A DNA stretch of 64,000 bases from Bacteroidota bacterium (GCA_023251535.1 JAHEYP010000001.1:1-64000), one strand, 5' to 3'; numbered from the stretch's first letter, positions 45,608-55,335 are shown. Translations and numbers: made by a program. Notes: generated from the sequence alone by a model not told the origin.

Positions 45608-45627
45608 CAGCGAAAATAAACGCTCAC

Positions 45628-47865
45628 ATGACTACCGGAACTGAAGAATTAAGCAACGTAGAAACCGCGAAGAAACTGGGATTACTACCTGAAGAATTCG
45701 AAAAAATCAAGCAAATCCTGGGCCGCACGCCCAATTTTACCGAGCTCAGCATCTATTCGGTGATGTGGTCGGAGCATTGCTCGTACAAAAATTCGATTGT
45801 TTGGTTAAAGACCCTTCCAAAAGACGGCCCTCATATGTTGGCCAAGGCTGGAGAAGAAAATGCGGGATTGGTAGCGATTGGCGACGGCTTGGCTTGCGCC
45901 TTCAAAATCGAGTCGCATAACCACCCTTCAGCGATTGAGCCATACCAAGGGGCAGCGACGGGTGTCGGCGGAATTAACCGCGATATTTTTACCATGGGAG
46001 CTCGTCCTATTGCTCAATTAAACTCTTTACGCTTCGGAAATCCAGATTCAGCACGCACAAAATGGCTGATGAAAGGAGTGGTGAAAGGTATCGGCAACTA
46101 CGGTAATGCTTTTGGCATCCCAACCGTTGGTGGCGAGGTGTTTTTTGATGAATCATTCAACGTAAATATTTTGGTGAATGCCATGTCGGTAGGAATCGTG
46201 AAAGAAGGCGAAACGGCTTCAGCGATTTCTTACGGAGTGGGTAACCCGGTATATATTGTGGGATCGGCGACGGGTAAAGACGGAATTCATGGTGCAACTT
46301 TCGCATCTGGCGACTTACACGAAGACTCACACGAAGACCTTCCATCGGTACAAGTGGGAGATCCTTTTATGGAGAAATTACTCCTCGAAGCATCGCTTGA
46401 AGTGATTAAGACTGGAGCTGTTATCGGAATGCAAGATATGGGAGCGGCAGGGATCATCTGTTCTACCAGTGAAATGTCGGCGAAAGGAAAGCACGGTATG
46501 AATATCTACCTCGAAAAGGCACCTACTCGTCAGGCGAATATGAAAGGATGGGAAATCCTTTTGAGCGAAAGCCAAGAGCGTATGTTGGTGGTAGTTGAAA
46601 AAGGACGTGAAGCAGAAGTAGAAGCCATCTTCGAGAAATGGGATTTAAATTGCCAACAGATTGGAGAAGTAACCGAAGGTGATCGATTAAGATTCACGAT
46701 GAACGGAGAACTTTTAGCTGATGTACCTGCAGAATCGTTGGTATTAGGTGGTGGTGCTCCGATTTACAATAGAGAATATTCAGAACCTGCATATATCGCT
46801 AAGAACAAAGCCTTCAAAATTGATTCGGTAAAACAACCTAGCGATTTGAAAGCGGTGATGATGCACCTGACAACACATCCGAATATAGCCTCTAAAAAAT
46901 GGGTATATACGCAGTATGACTCAATGGTAGGTACTATCAACATGACAACAAATGCTCCGGCAGATGCTGCGATTGTAGATGTACGAAATACGAAGAAAGC
47001 TTTAGCGCTTACTGTTGACTGTAACTCACGCTATGTATATGCTGATGCGGAAGCAGGCTGTGCGATTGCTGTAGCGGAAGCAGCGAGAAATATTGTTTGT
47101 GCGGGCGGACATCCATCGGCAGTAACCAACTGTTTGAATTTCGGAAATCCTTATAACCCTGAAGTATATTGGCAATTTGTTCATGCCATCAAAGGGATGA
47201 GTGCTGCATGTTTACGCTTTGAGACACCGGTAACGGGAGGAAATGTAAGTTTCTATAATCAATCGAAAAACGAGCAAGGAGAAGTGCCTGTATTCCCTAC
47301 TCCAACCATCGGTATGGTGGGAATTATTCCTGACAAGAAAAAACGCATGAGCCTTAACTTCAAACAAGAAGGTGATGTTATTTTCATGTTAGGATCATCG
47401 CGTGACGACATTAACTCATCAGAATATTTATACTCGTTCCACGGAGTGAAAAACTCCCCTGCTCCATTTATGGATTTAGAAGAAGAGTATGCATTACAAC
47501 AAGTGATTAAGCAATTAATTAAAGACGGATTAATTGAAAGTGCGCATGACGTATCTGACGGAGGATTATTCATCACATTATTGGAATCAGGAATGCCAAA
47601 TGGCTTAGGATTCAGAATTGAAACGGATGAAGAAATTAGAAAAGATGCATTCTTATTCGGCGAATCACAAAGCCGTGTAGTGGTGAGTGTAAGTGCCGAG
47701 AAGTTAGATGCATTTGTTGAGATGATGGCCGACACCGACGTAGACTTCGTTAACCTCGGAGAAGTAACAGCAGACAATATTATTATCGACGATCAAACTT
47801 ACGGATCTATTATCGAATACAAAGAAGCCTATGACAATGCGATTGGCAAACTGATGGAAGCATAA
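45628..47865 (+). CDS. purL: Phosphoribosylformylglycinamidine synthase subunit PurL
   Basis: A 745-residue small-type PurL, the synthetase subunit that makes FGAM from FGAR and ammonia in purine synthesis; it needs PurQ and PurS, not present here. Hallmarks are [13 protein letters not shown] with catalytic His50, [50 protein letters not shown], and the second-half [28 protein letters not shown] and [17 protein letters not shown]. It starts at the ATG at 45628. It ends at a strong terminator. Confidence 0.97.
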   Translation: MTTGTEELSNVETAKKLGLLPEEFEKIKQILGRTPNFTELSIYSVMWSEHCSYKNSIVWLKTLPKDGPHMLAKAGEENAGLVAIGDGLACAFKIESHNHPSAIEPYQGAATGVGGINRDIFTMGARPIAQLNSLRFGNPDSARTKWLMKGVVKGIGNYGNAFGIPTVGGEVFFDESFNVNILVNAMSVGIVKEGETASAISYGVGNPVYIVGSATGKDGIHGATFASGDLHEDSHEDLPSVQVGDPFMEKLLLEASLEVIKTGAVIGMQDMGAAGIICSTSEMSAKGKHGMNIYLEKAPTRQANMKGWEILLSESQERMLVVVEKGREAEVEAIFEKWDLNCQQIGEVTEGDRLRFTMNGELLADVPAESLVLGGGAPIYNREYSEPAYIAKNKAFKIDSVKQPSDLKAVMMHLTTHPNIASKKWVYTQYDSMVGTINMTTNAPADAAIVDVRNTKKALALTVDCNSRYVYADAEAGCAIAVAEAARNIVCAGGHPSAVTNCLNFGNPYNPEVYWQFVHAIKGMSAACLRFETPVTGGNVSFYNQSKNEQGEVPVFPTPTIGMVGIIPDKKKRMSLNFKQEGDVIFMLGSSRDDINSSEYLYSFHGVKNSPAPFMDLEEEYALQQVIKQLIKDGLIESAHDVSDGGLFITLLESGMPNGLGFRIETDEEIRKDAFLFGESQSRVVVSVSAEKLDAFVEMMADTDVDFVNLGEVTADNIIIDDQTYGSIIEYKEAYDNAIGKLMEA

Positions 47866-47885
47866 GCTAAAACTAATTATAAAGG

Positions 47886-47920
47886 AAAGTGAACTTTTGA
47901 AAGAGAGTTCACTTTTTTTT
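47886..47920 (+). terminator. Rho-independent terminator after purL
   Basis: A perfect 10-bp stem AAAGTGAACT / AGTTCACTTT with a 10-nt loop, then a run of T. Confidence 0.9.
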
Positions 47921-48324
47921 GTTTTTGGAGGGGTGGTTGATAAAAAGAATATACTAAATGTTTAAGAAATTGGATTTCTTAAAAACATCAAAGTGCGGCG
48001 GCGGTTATTGAGTTGGTCATCGAGCGGTGGTTATTGAGCGGAGTCGAAATAAGTCGAGATGGAGTCGAAATAAGTCGAGATGTGGTCGATATAAGTCGAG
48101 ATGGGGCTGACGCCTCACCTTTCTCAATTAAATTTTTCTCGAAAAACTACCTTAATCTTGGTCCCTATTTTCAGAATGGGGTACAGCAAGTTCCCTCCCT
48201 ATTTAAAATTACAAAAAAACCTCAAGATAGTCGGGAAATAAATGCTTACAAACGGTTAAGTGCATACCGATTTCTTTTTTTAGTGATTTATATATACATT
48301 TGGTAAATATTGGTCACTTTAAGG
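47921..48324. other. Gene-free leader of the duplicated unit, copy 1
   Basis: Holds GAGCGGAGTCGA-type repeats (48000-48102) and then about 220 bp (48103-48324) that is almost identical to 50670-50891 upstream of the second copy. An ORF spans it but simply follows the 21-bp repeat in frame and ends before the CTD gene. The conserved part probably contains the promoter. Confidence 0.5.
48040..48102. repeat. Three 21-bp direct repeats (GGAGTCGAAATAAGTCGAGAT)
   Basis: Units at 48040-48060, 48061-48081 and a variant 48082-48102. The matching position of copy 2 has only two units (50628-50648, 50649-50669). Confidence 0.85.
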
Positions 48325-48687
48325 ATGCACTTTATGAAGGATGGGAGTTTGTTGAATATTGAACTGGAATACGATGATGACTCGAATTGTGGTAGTTCTT
48401 CCCGCATTAGTACTTTTTATGATAAGTTAAATCAATTAGTGACTGAATTTACCATTAGTCCAAATCCAACGCAATTGCACTTTACTTTAAGAGGTAGTTC
48501 GATTTCATTTGTTCATCAATTTTTATTAACAGACTTAAATGGAAAAGAAATCTTCAAGTATTTAGTTGATGAGAAAATAACTGAAAAAACATTTGATCTT
48601 CCAAATCTTAGTGATGGTGTGTACAACGCAAAAATAATTCTTGAAAACGGGAAAAGTGTTAATAAGAAAGTTGTAATTCTAAATTAA
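48325..48687 (+). CDS. Orphan T9SS sorting-domain protein, copy 1
   Basis: About 120 residues from the ATG at 48325 (a TTG at 48310 is also in frame). It is almost entirely a type A sorting domain: FTISPNPTQLHFTLRG, HQFLLTDLNGKEIFKY, LSDGVYNAKIILENGKSVNKKVVIL. It is preceded only by about 40 residues (MHFMKDGSLLNIELEYDDDSNCGSSS). There is no signal peptide and no cargo domain, so as annotated it cannot reach the T9SS. It ends 1 bp before the next ATG. Differences from copy 2 near 48348-48362 are mostly synonymous in this frame, suggesting it has been translated. It could be a relic of a larger gene. Confidence 0.65.
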   Translation: MHFMKDGSLLNIELEYDDDSNCGSSSRISTFYDKLNQLVTEFTISPNPTQLHFTLRGSSISFVHQFLLTDLNGKEIFKYLVDEKITEKTFDLPNLSDGVYNAKIILENGKSVNKKVVILN

Positions 48688-48688
48688 C

Positions 48689-50206
48689 ATGCGCGCAACA
48701 TTTAAAATTATATTCTCTTTATTATTGCTATTGCAATTTAATGAGGAAATTAATGCTCAAGGTAAAGCACATCAATTTTTATTTGGTTATAATAATCAAC
48801 CAGACCCATTAACAACTGCTTTACGTGGTAGGATGTTGTTTGATACAAGTAATTTAAATGTTATTCCAGATAGCTTCTCAATGGCATTTAGGCAAACCCA
48901 AGGAAATATTTCAAATGAGCAAGGGAATTTACTTTTCGCCAGTAACGGTGTTTATATAATGAATGCGACAGGGAGTATTATGTTAAATGGAGGAGGGTTG
49001 AATCCTGGCCCTGCAGTTAGTGGTTTAGGCACTTATGGTTTGCCGATTCCTTTTGGAAATATTGTTCTTCCATTCCCTGGAGATACAAATAAATATATAT
49101 TATTTCATCATTCCTTCGATTATGTGGGCAATCTTGCTTCATATGCCTTATTTATGACAGTTGTTGACATGACCTTAGATAATGGGAAAGGTGCAGTTAT
49201 TAGTAAAAATGTTGTTGTTAATAGTGATTCCTGCGATTGGGGTATTGCGGCTTGTCAACATGCCAATGGTAGAGATTGGTGGATAACAATTCCAAAATTT
49301 AAAAATGACACACTTATAACGTTATTGTGTTCTCCTTCTGGGGTGATTGAAACCAACCGACAGAGTTTTGGTTTCCCATCTACTATTGGGAATGCTGGAT
49401 GTCCGATGTTCTCACCTGATGGTAATAAGTTTTCAATTGTTACCTCAGTTCCTTATGGAAGTGTTTATAAACATGATGTGAGGCTTTATGATTTTGATCG
49501 ATGTAGTGGGATTTTCTCTAATGCTAAAATTGATTCCATTGACAATCAAGTTGGGTTTGGTGCTACATTCTCACCCAACGGAAAATATTTGTATGCTATA
49601 TCGTTAGGTGATATTTATCAATATCAAACTGATACATTTGATTTTCATGGGTCGAAAAAAAAGGTGGCAACGTACGATGGATTTGTTTCATTAAGCCAGA
49701 CCATCTTTTGGTCGGCTTTTTTAGCAGCTAACGGTAAAATATATATATCGTCTGGCGGCCCTGTAATCGACCTGACTTGTATTGAATATCCTAATAATCC
49801 TGATACACTATGCTTTGTGAATCAGCATTCGGTTCATTTACCAGCATGGTGTAATAGAGGCAGTGTCAATCACCCAAATTATTATTTAGGGCGATTGCAG
49901 GGTAGTCCGTGTGATACTTTATCTTGGGTTGGGGTAGAAGAAAATGCTCTTCATGATTTTAAAATAGGGTTAAGTCCAAATCCAAGTACAGGGAGTTTTA
50001 AAATAATTTATTTGTTGCCTTCCAACGAAAGTGGAGAATTGCTCATTTATAATTTAATGGGACAAATAATTTATCGCCAAACTCTTCCTGAATGGACTAC
50101 ACTTCAAAATATTCAGTTGCCTAATGTCCCATCAGGTATTTATCAATGTACTATCAAATGCAAATCCGGTTCAGCCACTAAGAAGTTGATGGTGGTTGGG
50201 GAATAG
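48689..50206 (+). CDS. T9SS cargo protein, 505 residues, copy 1
   Basis: A secreted protein with signal peptide residues 1-23 (FKIIFSLLLLLQFNEEINA, then Q). The body has propeller-like strands (GNLLFASNGVYIMNATG, MFSPDGNKFSIVTS, FSPNGKYLYAISLGDIYQYQ, FLAANGKIYISSGG), like a WD40/TolB-type propeller. The C-terminal sorting domain is IGLSPNPSTGSFKIIY, GELLIYNLMGQIIYRQ, SGIYQCTIKCKSGSATKKLMVV. About 85 percent of residues match copy 2 by eye, and the last 75 are identical. It is coupled to the orphan sorting-domain ORF. Confidence 0.83.
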   Translation: MRATFKIIFSLLLLLQFNEEINAQGKAHQFLFGYNNQPDPLTTALRGRMLFDTSNLNVIPDSFSMAFRQTQGNISNEQGNLLFASNGVYIMNATGSIMLNGGGLNPGPAVSGLGTYGLPIPFGNIVLPFPGDTNKYILFHHSFDYVGNLASYALFMTVVDMTLDNGKGAVISKNVVVNSDSCDWGIAACQHANGRDWWITIPKFKNDTLITLLCSPSGVIETNRQSFGFPSTIGNAGCPMFSPDGNKFSIVTSVPYGSVYKHDVRLYDFDRCSGIFSNAKIDSIDNQVGFGATFSPNGKYLYAISLGDIYQYQTDTFDFHGSKKKVATYDGFVSLSQTIFWSAFLAANGKIYISSGGPVIDLTCIEYPNNPDTLCFVNQHSVHLPAWCNRGSVNHPNYYLGRLQGSPCDTLSWVGVEENALHDFKIGLSPNPSTGSFKIIYLLPSNESGELLIYNLMGQIIYRQTLPEWTTLQNIQLPNVPSGIYQCTIKCKSGSATKKLMVVGE

Positions 50207-50289
50207 TTTATGGTTTACGGTTTACGGTTTACGGTTTACGGTTTACGGTTTACGGTTTACGGTTTACGGTTTACGGTTTACGGTTTACG
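50206..50289. repeat. Heptamer tandem array (GTTTACG)11
   Basis: One degenerate GTTTATG (50206-50212) then eleven perfect GTTTACG units (50213-50289), beginning at the last codon of the 505-codon gene. The matching place after copy 2 has GTTTATC, GTTTATG and two GTTTACG. Confidence 0.95.
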
Positions 50290-50627
50290 GTTCGCGAAGC
50301 GAGTAGCGAGATTATTTTAGGATAGAAATAAGGGTGGAGGAAAGGAATTGGTTCGAAGTTCGATGTTCTAAGTTTCTCAATGCGGATTGCGAAATCTTTT
50401 TATGGTTCGAGGCCTGCCGTGACTTGTGCTTTTCGCACAACGTCATCGGTTCATGGCTTGCCCTGAAGTGAGCTTTTTCAGCTCTACTTCAGGGGTTCGC
50501 AATACGGATAGCGAAATCTTTTTATGATTCGTGGTTGTCGAGCTGGTCATTGAGCGAAGTCGAAATGGAGTCGAGACATGGTCATGGTTATTGAGCTTGT
50601 CGAAATATCGAGCGGCGGTCATCGAGC
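50290..50627. repeat. Dispersed intergenic repeats between the two copies
   Basis: Contains TTCGCGAAGCGAGTAGCGA, GCGAAATCTTTTTATG (twice), GAAGTTCGATGTTC and GAGCGAAGTCGAAATGG. These recur at 52800-53085 and in part at 32826. No gene. Confidence 0.75.
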
Positions 50628-50891
50628 GGAGTCGAAATAAGTCGAGATGTGGTCGATATAAGTCGAGATGGGGCTGACGCCTCACCTTTCTCAATTAAAT
50701 TTTTCTCGAAAAACTACCTTAATCTTGGTCCCTATTTTCAGAATGGGGTACAGCAAGTTCCCTCCCTATTTAAAATTACAAAAAAACCTCAAGATAGTCG
50801 GGAAATAAATGCTTACAAACGGTTAAGTGCTAGACGATTTCTTTTTTTAGTGATTTATATATACATTTGGTAAATATTGGTCACTTTAAGG
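50628..50891. other. Gene-free leader of the duplicated unit, copy 2
   Basis: Nearly identical to 48061-48324; one visible cluster of changes (GCTAGACGATT versus GCATACCGATT near 50829). Likely contains the promoter of the second ORF pair. Confidence 0.55.
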
Positions 50892-51254
50892 ATGCACTTT
50901 ATGAAGGATGGGAGATTATTAAACATTGAACTGGAATACGATGATGACTCGAATTGTGGTAGTTCTTCCCGCATTAGTACTTTTTATGATAAGTTAAATC
51001 AATTAGTGACTGAATTTACCATTAGTCCAAATCCAACGCAATTTCACTTTACATTAAGAGGCAGTTCTAGTTCATTTATTCATCAGATTGTATTAATCGA
51101 CTTAAATGGAAAAGAAATCATTAAGTATTTAGTTGATGAGAAATTTACTGAAAGAAATTTTAATCTTCCAAATCTTAGTGATGGTGTTTACAACGCAAAA
51201 ATAATTCTTAAAAACAATAAAAGTGTTAATAAGAAAGTTGTAATTCTCAATTAG
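50892..51254 (+). CDS. Orphan T9SS sorting-domain protein, copy 2
   Basis: Second copy of the stand-alone sorting-domain ORF, same length. The N-terminal part MHFMKDGRLLNIELEYDDDS differs from copy 1 by one residue (Ser to Arg), while the sorting domain differs at about 14 positions (for example SSFIHQIVLIDLNGKEIIKY). No signal peptide. It ends 1 bp before the following ATG, exactly as in copy 1. Confidence 0.65.
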   Translation: MHFMKDGRLLNIELEYDDDSNCGSSSRISTFYDKLNQLVTEFTISPNPTQFHFTLRGSSSSFIHQIVLIDLNGKEIIKYLVDEKFTERNFNLPNLSDGVYNAKIILKNNKSVNKKVVILN

Positions 51255-51255
51255 C

Positions 51256-52773
51256 ATGAGATCAATATTTAATATTATATTCTCTTTATTGTTGCTGATG
51301 CAATTTAATGAGGAAATTAAAGCTCAAGGCAAGGCACATCAGTTTTTATTTGGCTGGAGTAGTCAATTGGATTCTTATACGACTTCGTTACGTGGTAGAA
51401 TACTATTTGATTCAAGTAATTTAAATATAATACCGGATAGTTTTGGGATGCCATTTAGGCAAGCTCAAGGGAATATATCTGATGAGCATGGCAATTTGCT
51501 CTTTGCAAGTAATGGTGTTTATATAATGAATGCAACCGGAAATATAATGTTAAACGGAGGTGCATTAAATCCAGGGCCAGCAGTAACAGGTTTAGGTTCT
51601 ATAGGTATGCCAATGCCATTTAGTAATATTGTTCTACCATTCCCTGGTGACACAAATAAATATATATTGTTTCACCATTCCGAAGATTATTTGGGGAATC
51701 TTGCGTCGTATGCCTTGTTTATGACTGTTGTTGATATGACCTTAGATAATGGAAAAGGTGCTGTAATAAGTAAAAATGTTGTAGTTAACAGTGATTCATG
51801 CGATTGGGGAATTGCTGCTTGTCAACACGCAAATGGAAGAGATTGGTGGATTACAATTCCTAAATATAAAAGCGATACCTTAATAACATTACTTTGTGCT
51901 CCTTATGGAGTAGTTGAGACAAATCGGCAAAGTTTCGGATTTCCTTCAACTTTGGGGAATGTTGGATGTCCTATGTTTTCACCCAATGGTTCAAAGTTTT
52001 CAATTACCAGTGTAAAGCCTTATGGTAGTGCCTATAATCATGACGTAAGGCTATACGATTTTGATCGCTGTGGTGGAGTTTTCTCTAATGCTAAAATTGA
52101 TTCGATTGACAATAAAGTTGGCGGAGGTGCAATATTTTCTTCAAATGGGAAATATATTTATACAATTTCAGTAAATGATATTTACCAGTATCAAACTGAC
52201 ACTATTGATTTTCATGGGTCTAAGAAAAAAGTAGCCACATATGATGGATTTGTTTCATTAGCTCCAACAAACTTCTGGTCATCATTTTTAGCAGCTAATG
52301 GAAAAATATATATATCATCTTATGGTTTTGTTGTAGATTTAACTTGTATTGAATATCCAAATAATCCTGATACTCTTTGTTTTGTGAATCAGCATTCTGT
52401 CCATTTGCCAGCATGGTGTTTTAGGGGAAGTGTCAATCACCCAAATTATTATTTAGGGCGATTGCAAGGTAGTCCGTGTGATACTTTGTCGTGGGTTGGG
52501 GTAGAAGAAAATAATCTTCATGATTTTAAAATAGGGTTAAGTCCAAATCCAAGTACAGGGAGCTTTAAAATAATTTATTTGTTGCCTTCCAACGAAAGTG
52601 GAGAATTGCTCATTTATAATTTAATGGGACAAATAATTTATCGCCAAACTCTTCCTGAATGGACTACACTTCAAAATATTCAGTTGCCTAATGTCCCATC
52701 AGGTATTTATCAATGTACTATCAAATGCAAATCCGGTTCAGCCACTAAGAAGTTGATGGTGGTTGGGGAATAG
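51256..52773 (+). CDS. T9SS cargo protein, 505 residues, copy 2
   Basis: Second copy of the secreted propeller-like protein, exactly the same length as copy 1. The signal peptide is conserved (FNIIFSLLLLMQFNEEIKA, then Q). Central differences include HSEDYLGNLASYAL versus HSFDYVGNLASYAL and MFSPNGSKFSITSVKPYGS versus MFSPDGNKFSIVTSVPYGS. All cysteines (SDSCDWGIAACQH, CIEYPNNPDTLC, SPCDTLSW) are retained. The sorting domain is identical to copy 1. An intact frame in both copies argues that both are used. Confidence 0.83.
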   Translation: MRSIFNIIFSLLLLMQFNEEIKAQGKAHQFLFGWSSQLDSYTTSLRGRILFDSSNLNIIPDSFGMPFRQAQGNISDEHGNLLFASNGVYIMNATGNIMLNGGALNPGPAVTGLGSIGMPMPFSNIVLPFPGDTNKYILFHHSEDYLGNLASYALFMTVVDMTLDNGKGAVISKNVVVNSDSCDWGIAACQHANGRDWWITIPKYKSDTLITLLCAPYGVVETNRQSFGFPSTLGNVGCPMFSPNGSKFSITSVKPYGSAYNHDVRLYDFDRCGGVFSNAKIDSIDNKVGGGAIFSSNGKYIYTISVNDIYQYQTDTIDFHGSKKKVATYDGFVSLAPTNFWSSFLAANGKIYISSYGFVVDLTCIEYPNNPDTLCFVNQHSVHLPAWCFRGSVNHPNYYLGRLQGSPCDTLSWVGVEENNLHDFKIGLSPNPSTGSFKIIYLLPSNESGELLIYNLMGQIIYRQTLPEWTTLQNIQLPNVPSGIYQCTIKCKSGSATKKLMVVGE

Positions 52774-53085
52774 TTTATCGTTTATGGTTTACGGTTTACG
52801 GTTCGCGAAGCGGGAGGCGAGATGTTTTTTGAATAGAAATAAGGGTGGAGGAAAGGAATTGGTTCGAGGTTCGAAGTTGGAAAAAAAGTTCTTGGCTTGC
52901 CATGCAGTGTGCTATTTCAGCTCTACTGCATGGTTCCTAGTTCTTAGTTCATAGTTCGCGAAGCGAGTAAAGAGATCTTCATAAGTTCTTTGGTCATCGA
53001 GCGGAGTCGAGATGGAGAAGCTCTATTGGGTTTACAGCTGTCCCTACGGGAATTCGCGAAGCGAGTAGCGAAATCTTTTTATGTT
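52774..53085. repeat. Dispersed repeat block after copy 2
   Basis: GTTTACG remnants, TTCGCGAAGCG (four variants), TAGTTCTTAGTTCATAGTTC, ATCGAGCGGAGTCGAGATGG, and GCGAAATCTTTTTATG. No gene; the ORF at 52763-52954 is made of repeats. The stretch 53086-53220 shows nothing recognisable. Confidence 0.75.
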
Positions 53086-53220
53086 TTGCGGAAAGGATAA
53101 GCGTTGCAACATGCATCTGATTTGCATTTCATCAGAGCATTTATTGTCAGGGCAATAAAAAACAATGCCCGCCTGTAATAAATCATCTGTTTTTACTGTG
53201 AAATGGGGCTTTTTAAAGGG

Positions 53221-53228
53221 TACATTTG
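53221..53228 (+). promoter_or_regulatory. -7 promoter box (TACATTTG)
   Basis: Exact TAnnTTTG, 97 bp before the multicopper oxidase ATG. Confidence 0.5.
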
Positions 53229-53325
53229 CATTAACAAAATGTTAGCACGCTTTTTGCAACAACTACCGCAAAAATTCGTAGAAATTTTAATTGCCAAACT
53301 CTAAACAAAAAGTACCTTATCCATA

Positions 53326-55326
53326 ATGCATTTTTATCGCTTTTTTATTAAGAAAATATTTCTGTTAGTATTATTGTGTTCGCTTCATAGTGCTGCGAAT
53401 GCTCAGTATAATACATTATGGATTCCCGATACTTTATCAGGCACTACATTTAACTTAACAGTTCGTGATACGTTTCGTCAGGTTTTACCCGGACAACAAA
53501 CGATCGTTGGCGCCTTCAATCATTTTCCTACTTGGGGACCTACTCTATTCTGGAACAAAGGTGATTCGGTAAATATGTTTGTCACCAATAGCATGCTCGA
53601 CACTACAACGGTGCATTGGCATGGTATTCACCTTCCGGCCATAATGGATGGCGGTCCGCATCAAACAATTGCTCCGAATCAAACATGGAATCCGAAATTC
53701 AGAGTCAAGAACAATGCCGCCATGTATTGGTATCATCCGCATTTGCATATGATGACGCAAGCGCAGCTCGGTTTAGGTATCGGAGGATTAATCATTGTTC
53801 GTGATCCCGTTGAAGCAGCACTAGCATTACCGCGCAAATACGGAGTTGATGATATTCCATTGGTTTTAACAGATAGTCGCTTCGATAATTCTAATCAAAT
53901 TGTATTGTCGTCGTATGGAGATACCATGATGTGCAACTTTACATTAAATGCTCAATACACTATTCCCGCTCAAGTTGTAAGGTTACGAATATTAAACACT
54001 GCTTCAGAGCGATTTTATAATCTCGGCTTCAGCGATAACAGATCGTTTTCGGTTATTGGCACTGACGGAGGATTACTAAACGCACCTGTTTCACTTACAC
54101 GTAAATTATTAGCTCCTGGCGAGCGCGTTGAAATACTCGTGAACTGCACGGGGCAAAACGGAACATCGTTCGACCTAATGGCATATAACTCAGGAATGGC
54201 AACTGATTATCCCGGATGGCAACCAACGAACTATTCTGATGTTCGTTTTCGCAATGATTTAGGCGGAAGGAATTTCAATATTTTGCATCTCAATGTTGGT
54301 CCGCAGACAGCCAACCCTAAAACAACAATTCCTACTACATTAACCACAAATGTATTCCCCGACTCTACAACTTCAATAGCAACTCGAGCAATATCGATGG
54401 CTTTAGGAGGAAGTGCTTGTCCCCCAGGCTACCCCGACTGCTACCAACTAAACGCTACCAACTTCGACATGAATCGAATTGATTATCGTCCGTTGATTAA
54501 CAGCACTGAGATTTGGGAAATCACCAACAATAGCACACTCGCACATCCATTTCATATTCATGATGCGCAATTTAAAATTCTCACTGTTAACGGAGTGAAT
54601 GCACCTGCGGCAGACAGAGGATGGAAAGACGTTGTGGTAGTAAGAAGAAATTACAAAGTACGATTTGTAGTTAGCTTTCCTGACTATGCCGACAGCCTCC
54701 ACCCCTTCATGTATCATTGCCACATGGCACCGCATGAAGATGCAGGCATGATGGGACAATTTACGGTGATGCCAGAATGTGTGCCCACAATAACCACACT
54801 TACCCCAACAACATTAGGAGTAGGTGCATTGGCAACATTAAAAGGAACACATCTCAACAATATCACGAGTGTAAAATTCAACGCATTAACATCATCGTTC
54901 AGCGTAACTAGCGATACTACCATTAAAGCAACAGTACCAACAGGAGTAACTGCAGGAGTAATTACGGCGCAAAATAATTGCGGAACGGCAACTTCGCAAG
55001 CTTATACGGTAGTAGATTCTGCGAATGTCACCGTTAAATTTTTATTACAAGGTCTTTACGTAGCACCCGACAGTATGCGCAATGCGATGGGCATTTATGC
55101 CGATAGTGTAGAAGTTAGATTTTATGCGAAGACGGATGTAAATACTCCAGCGAAAATTATCAAAACAGTCGTTCGTACCAACGGACAGACCTTTTGCAAA
55201 CTACCAGCATCATTTATTGGAAGACAATACTACATCTGCATACGACACAGGAACTCTATTGAGACATGGAGTAAGACAGCAATGACACTGCGCAACGGGC
55301 TCACCTACGATTTCAGCAGACCATAA
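53326..55326 (+). CDS. Secreted multicopper oxidase with IPT/TIG domain
   Basis: A 666-residue exported oxidase. The signal peptide ends near residue 26 (LLCSLHSAANA). All four copper motifs are present: HWHGIHLPAIMDGGPHQ, YWYHPHLH, HPFHIHDAQF and YHCHMAPHEDAGMM (about 54711-54752). The last supplies type 1 Cys and His plus a Met axial ligand and the trinuclear His residues. An IPT/TIG-like domain follows (TITTLTPTTLGVGALATLKGTHL, 54787-55015). The C-terminal module (VKFLLQGLYVAPD...FIGRQYYICIRHRNSIETWS) is seen in other Bacteroidota secreted proteins. There is no obvious sorting domain. Substrate (metal ions or phenolics) unknown. Confidence 0.92.
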   Translation: MHFYRFFIKKIFLLVLLCSLHSAANAQYNTLWIPDTLSGTTFNLTVRDTFRQVLPGQQTIVGAFNHFPTWGPTLFWNKGDSVNMFVTNSMLDTTTVHWHGIHLPAIMDGGPHQTIAPNQTWNPKFRVKNNAAMYWYHPHLHMMTQAQLGLGIGGLIIVRDPVEAALALPRKYGVDDIPLVLTDSRFDNSNQIVLSSYGDTMMCNFTLNAQYTIPAQVVRLRILNTASERFYNLGFSDNRSFSVIGTDGGLLNAPVSLTRKLLAPGERVEILVNCTGQNGTSFDLMAYNSGMATDYPGWQPTNYSDVRFRNDLGGRNFNILHLNVGPQTANPKTTIPTTLTTNVFPDSTTSIATRAISMALGGSACPPGYPDCYQLNATNFDMNRIDYRPLINSTEIWEITNNSTLAHPFHIHDAQFKILTVNGVNAPAADRGWKDVVVVRRNYKVRFVVSFPDYADSLHPFMYHCHMAPHEDAGMMGQFTVMPECVPTITTLTPTTLGVGALATLKGTHLNNITSVKFNALTSSFSVTSDTTIKATVPTGVTAGVITAQNNCGTATSQAYTVVDSANVTVKFLLQGLYVAPDSMRNAMGIYADSVEVRFYAKTDVNTPAKIIKTVVRTNGQTFCKLPASFIGRQYYICIRHRNSIETWSKTAMTLRNGLTYDFSRP

Positions 55327-55335
55327 AGAATTAAA

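Larger units (their letters stand above)
48061..52773 (+). repeat. Tandem duplication, offset 2,567 bp
   Basis: 48061-50206 corresponds base for base in spacing to 50628-52773: both ORF pairs, the 21-bp repeats and the leader are exactly 2,567 bp apart, so there is no net indel over about 2.1 kb. The leader (about 48061-48340) and the last roughly 210 bp of the 505-codon gene are nearly identical, while the gene bodies have diverged at many, often synonymous, sites. A related 40-bp tail (AAATAAGGGTGGAGGAAAGG) follows each copy. Confidence 0.92.

Noticed and set aside
48013-48306. ORF upstream of the orphan sorting-domain gene (97 codons), and its counterpart at 50649-50873
   Set aside because: It runs through the 21-bp repeats in frame and has no signal, family or start context; treated as leader DNA.
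48260-48360. Alternative frame reading VNIGHFKDALYEGWEF before the sorting-domain ORF
   Set aside because: Looks protein-like, but differences between the two copies near 48348-48362 are all non-synonymous in this frame and mostly synonymous in the sorting-domain frame.
50206-50289. Telomere-like (TTTACGG)n array
   Set aside because: A resemblance only; bacterial simple repeat next to dispersed repeats, no reason to think of a linear end.
52763-52954. 63-codon ORF after the second 505-residue protein
   Set aside because: Composed of dispersed repeats, starts inside the preceding gene, no protein-like features.
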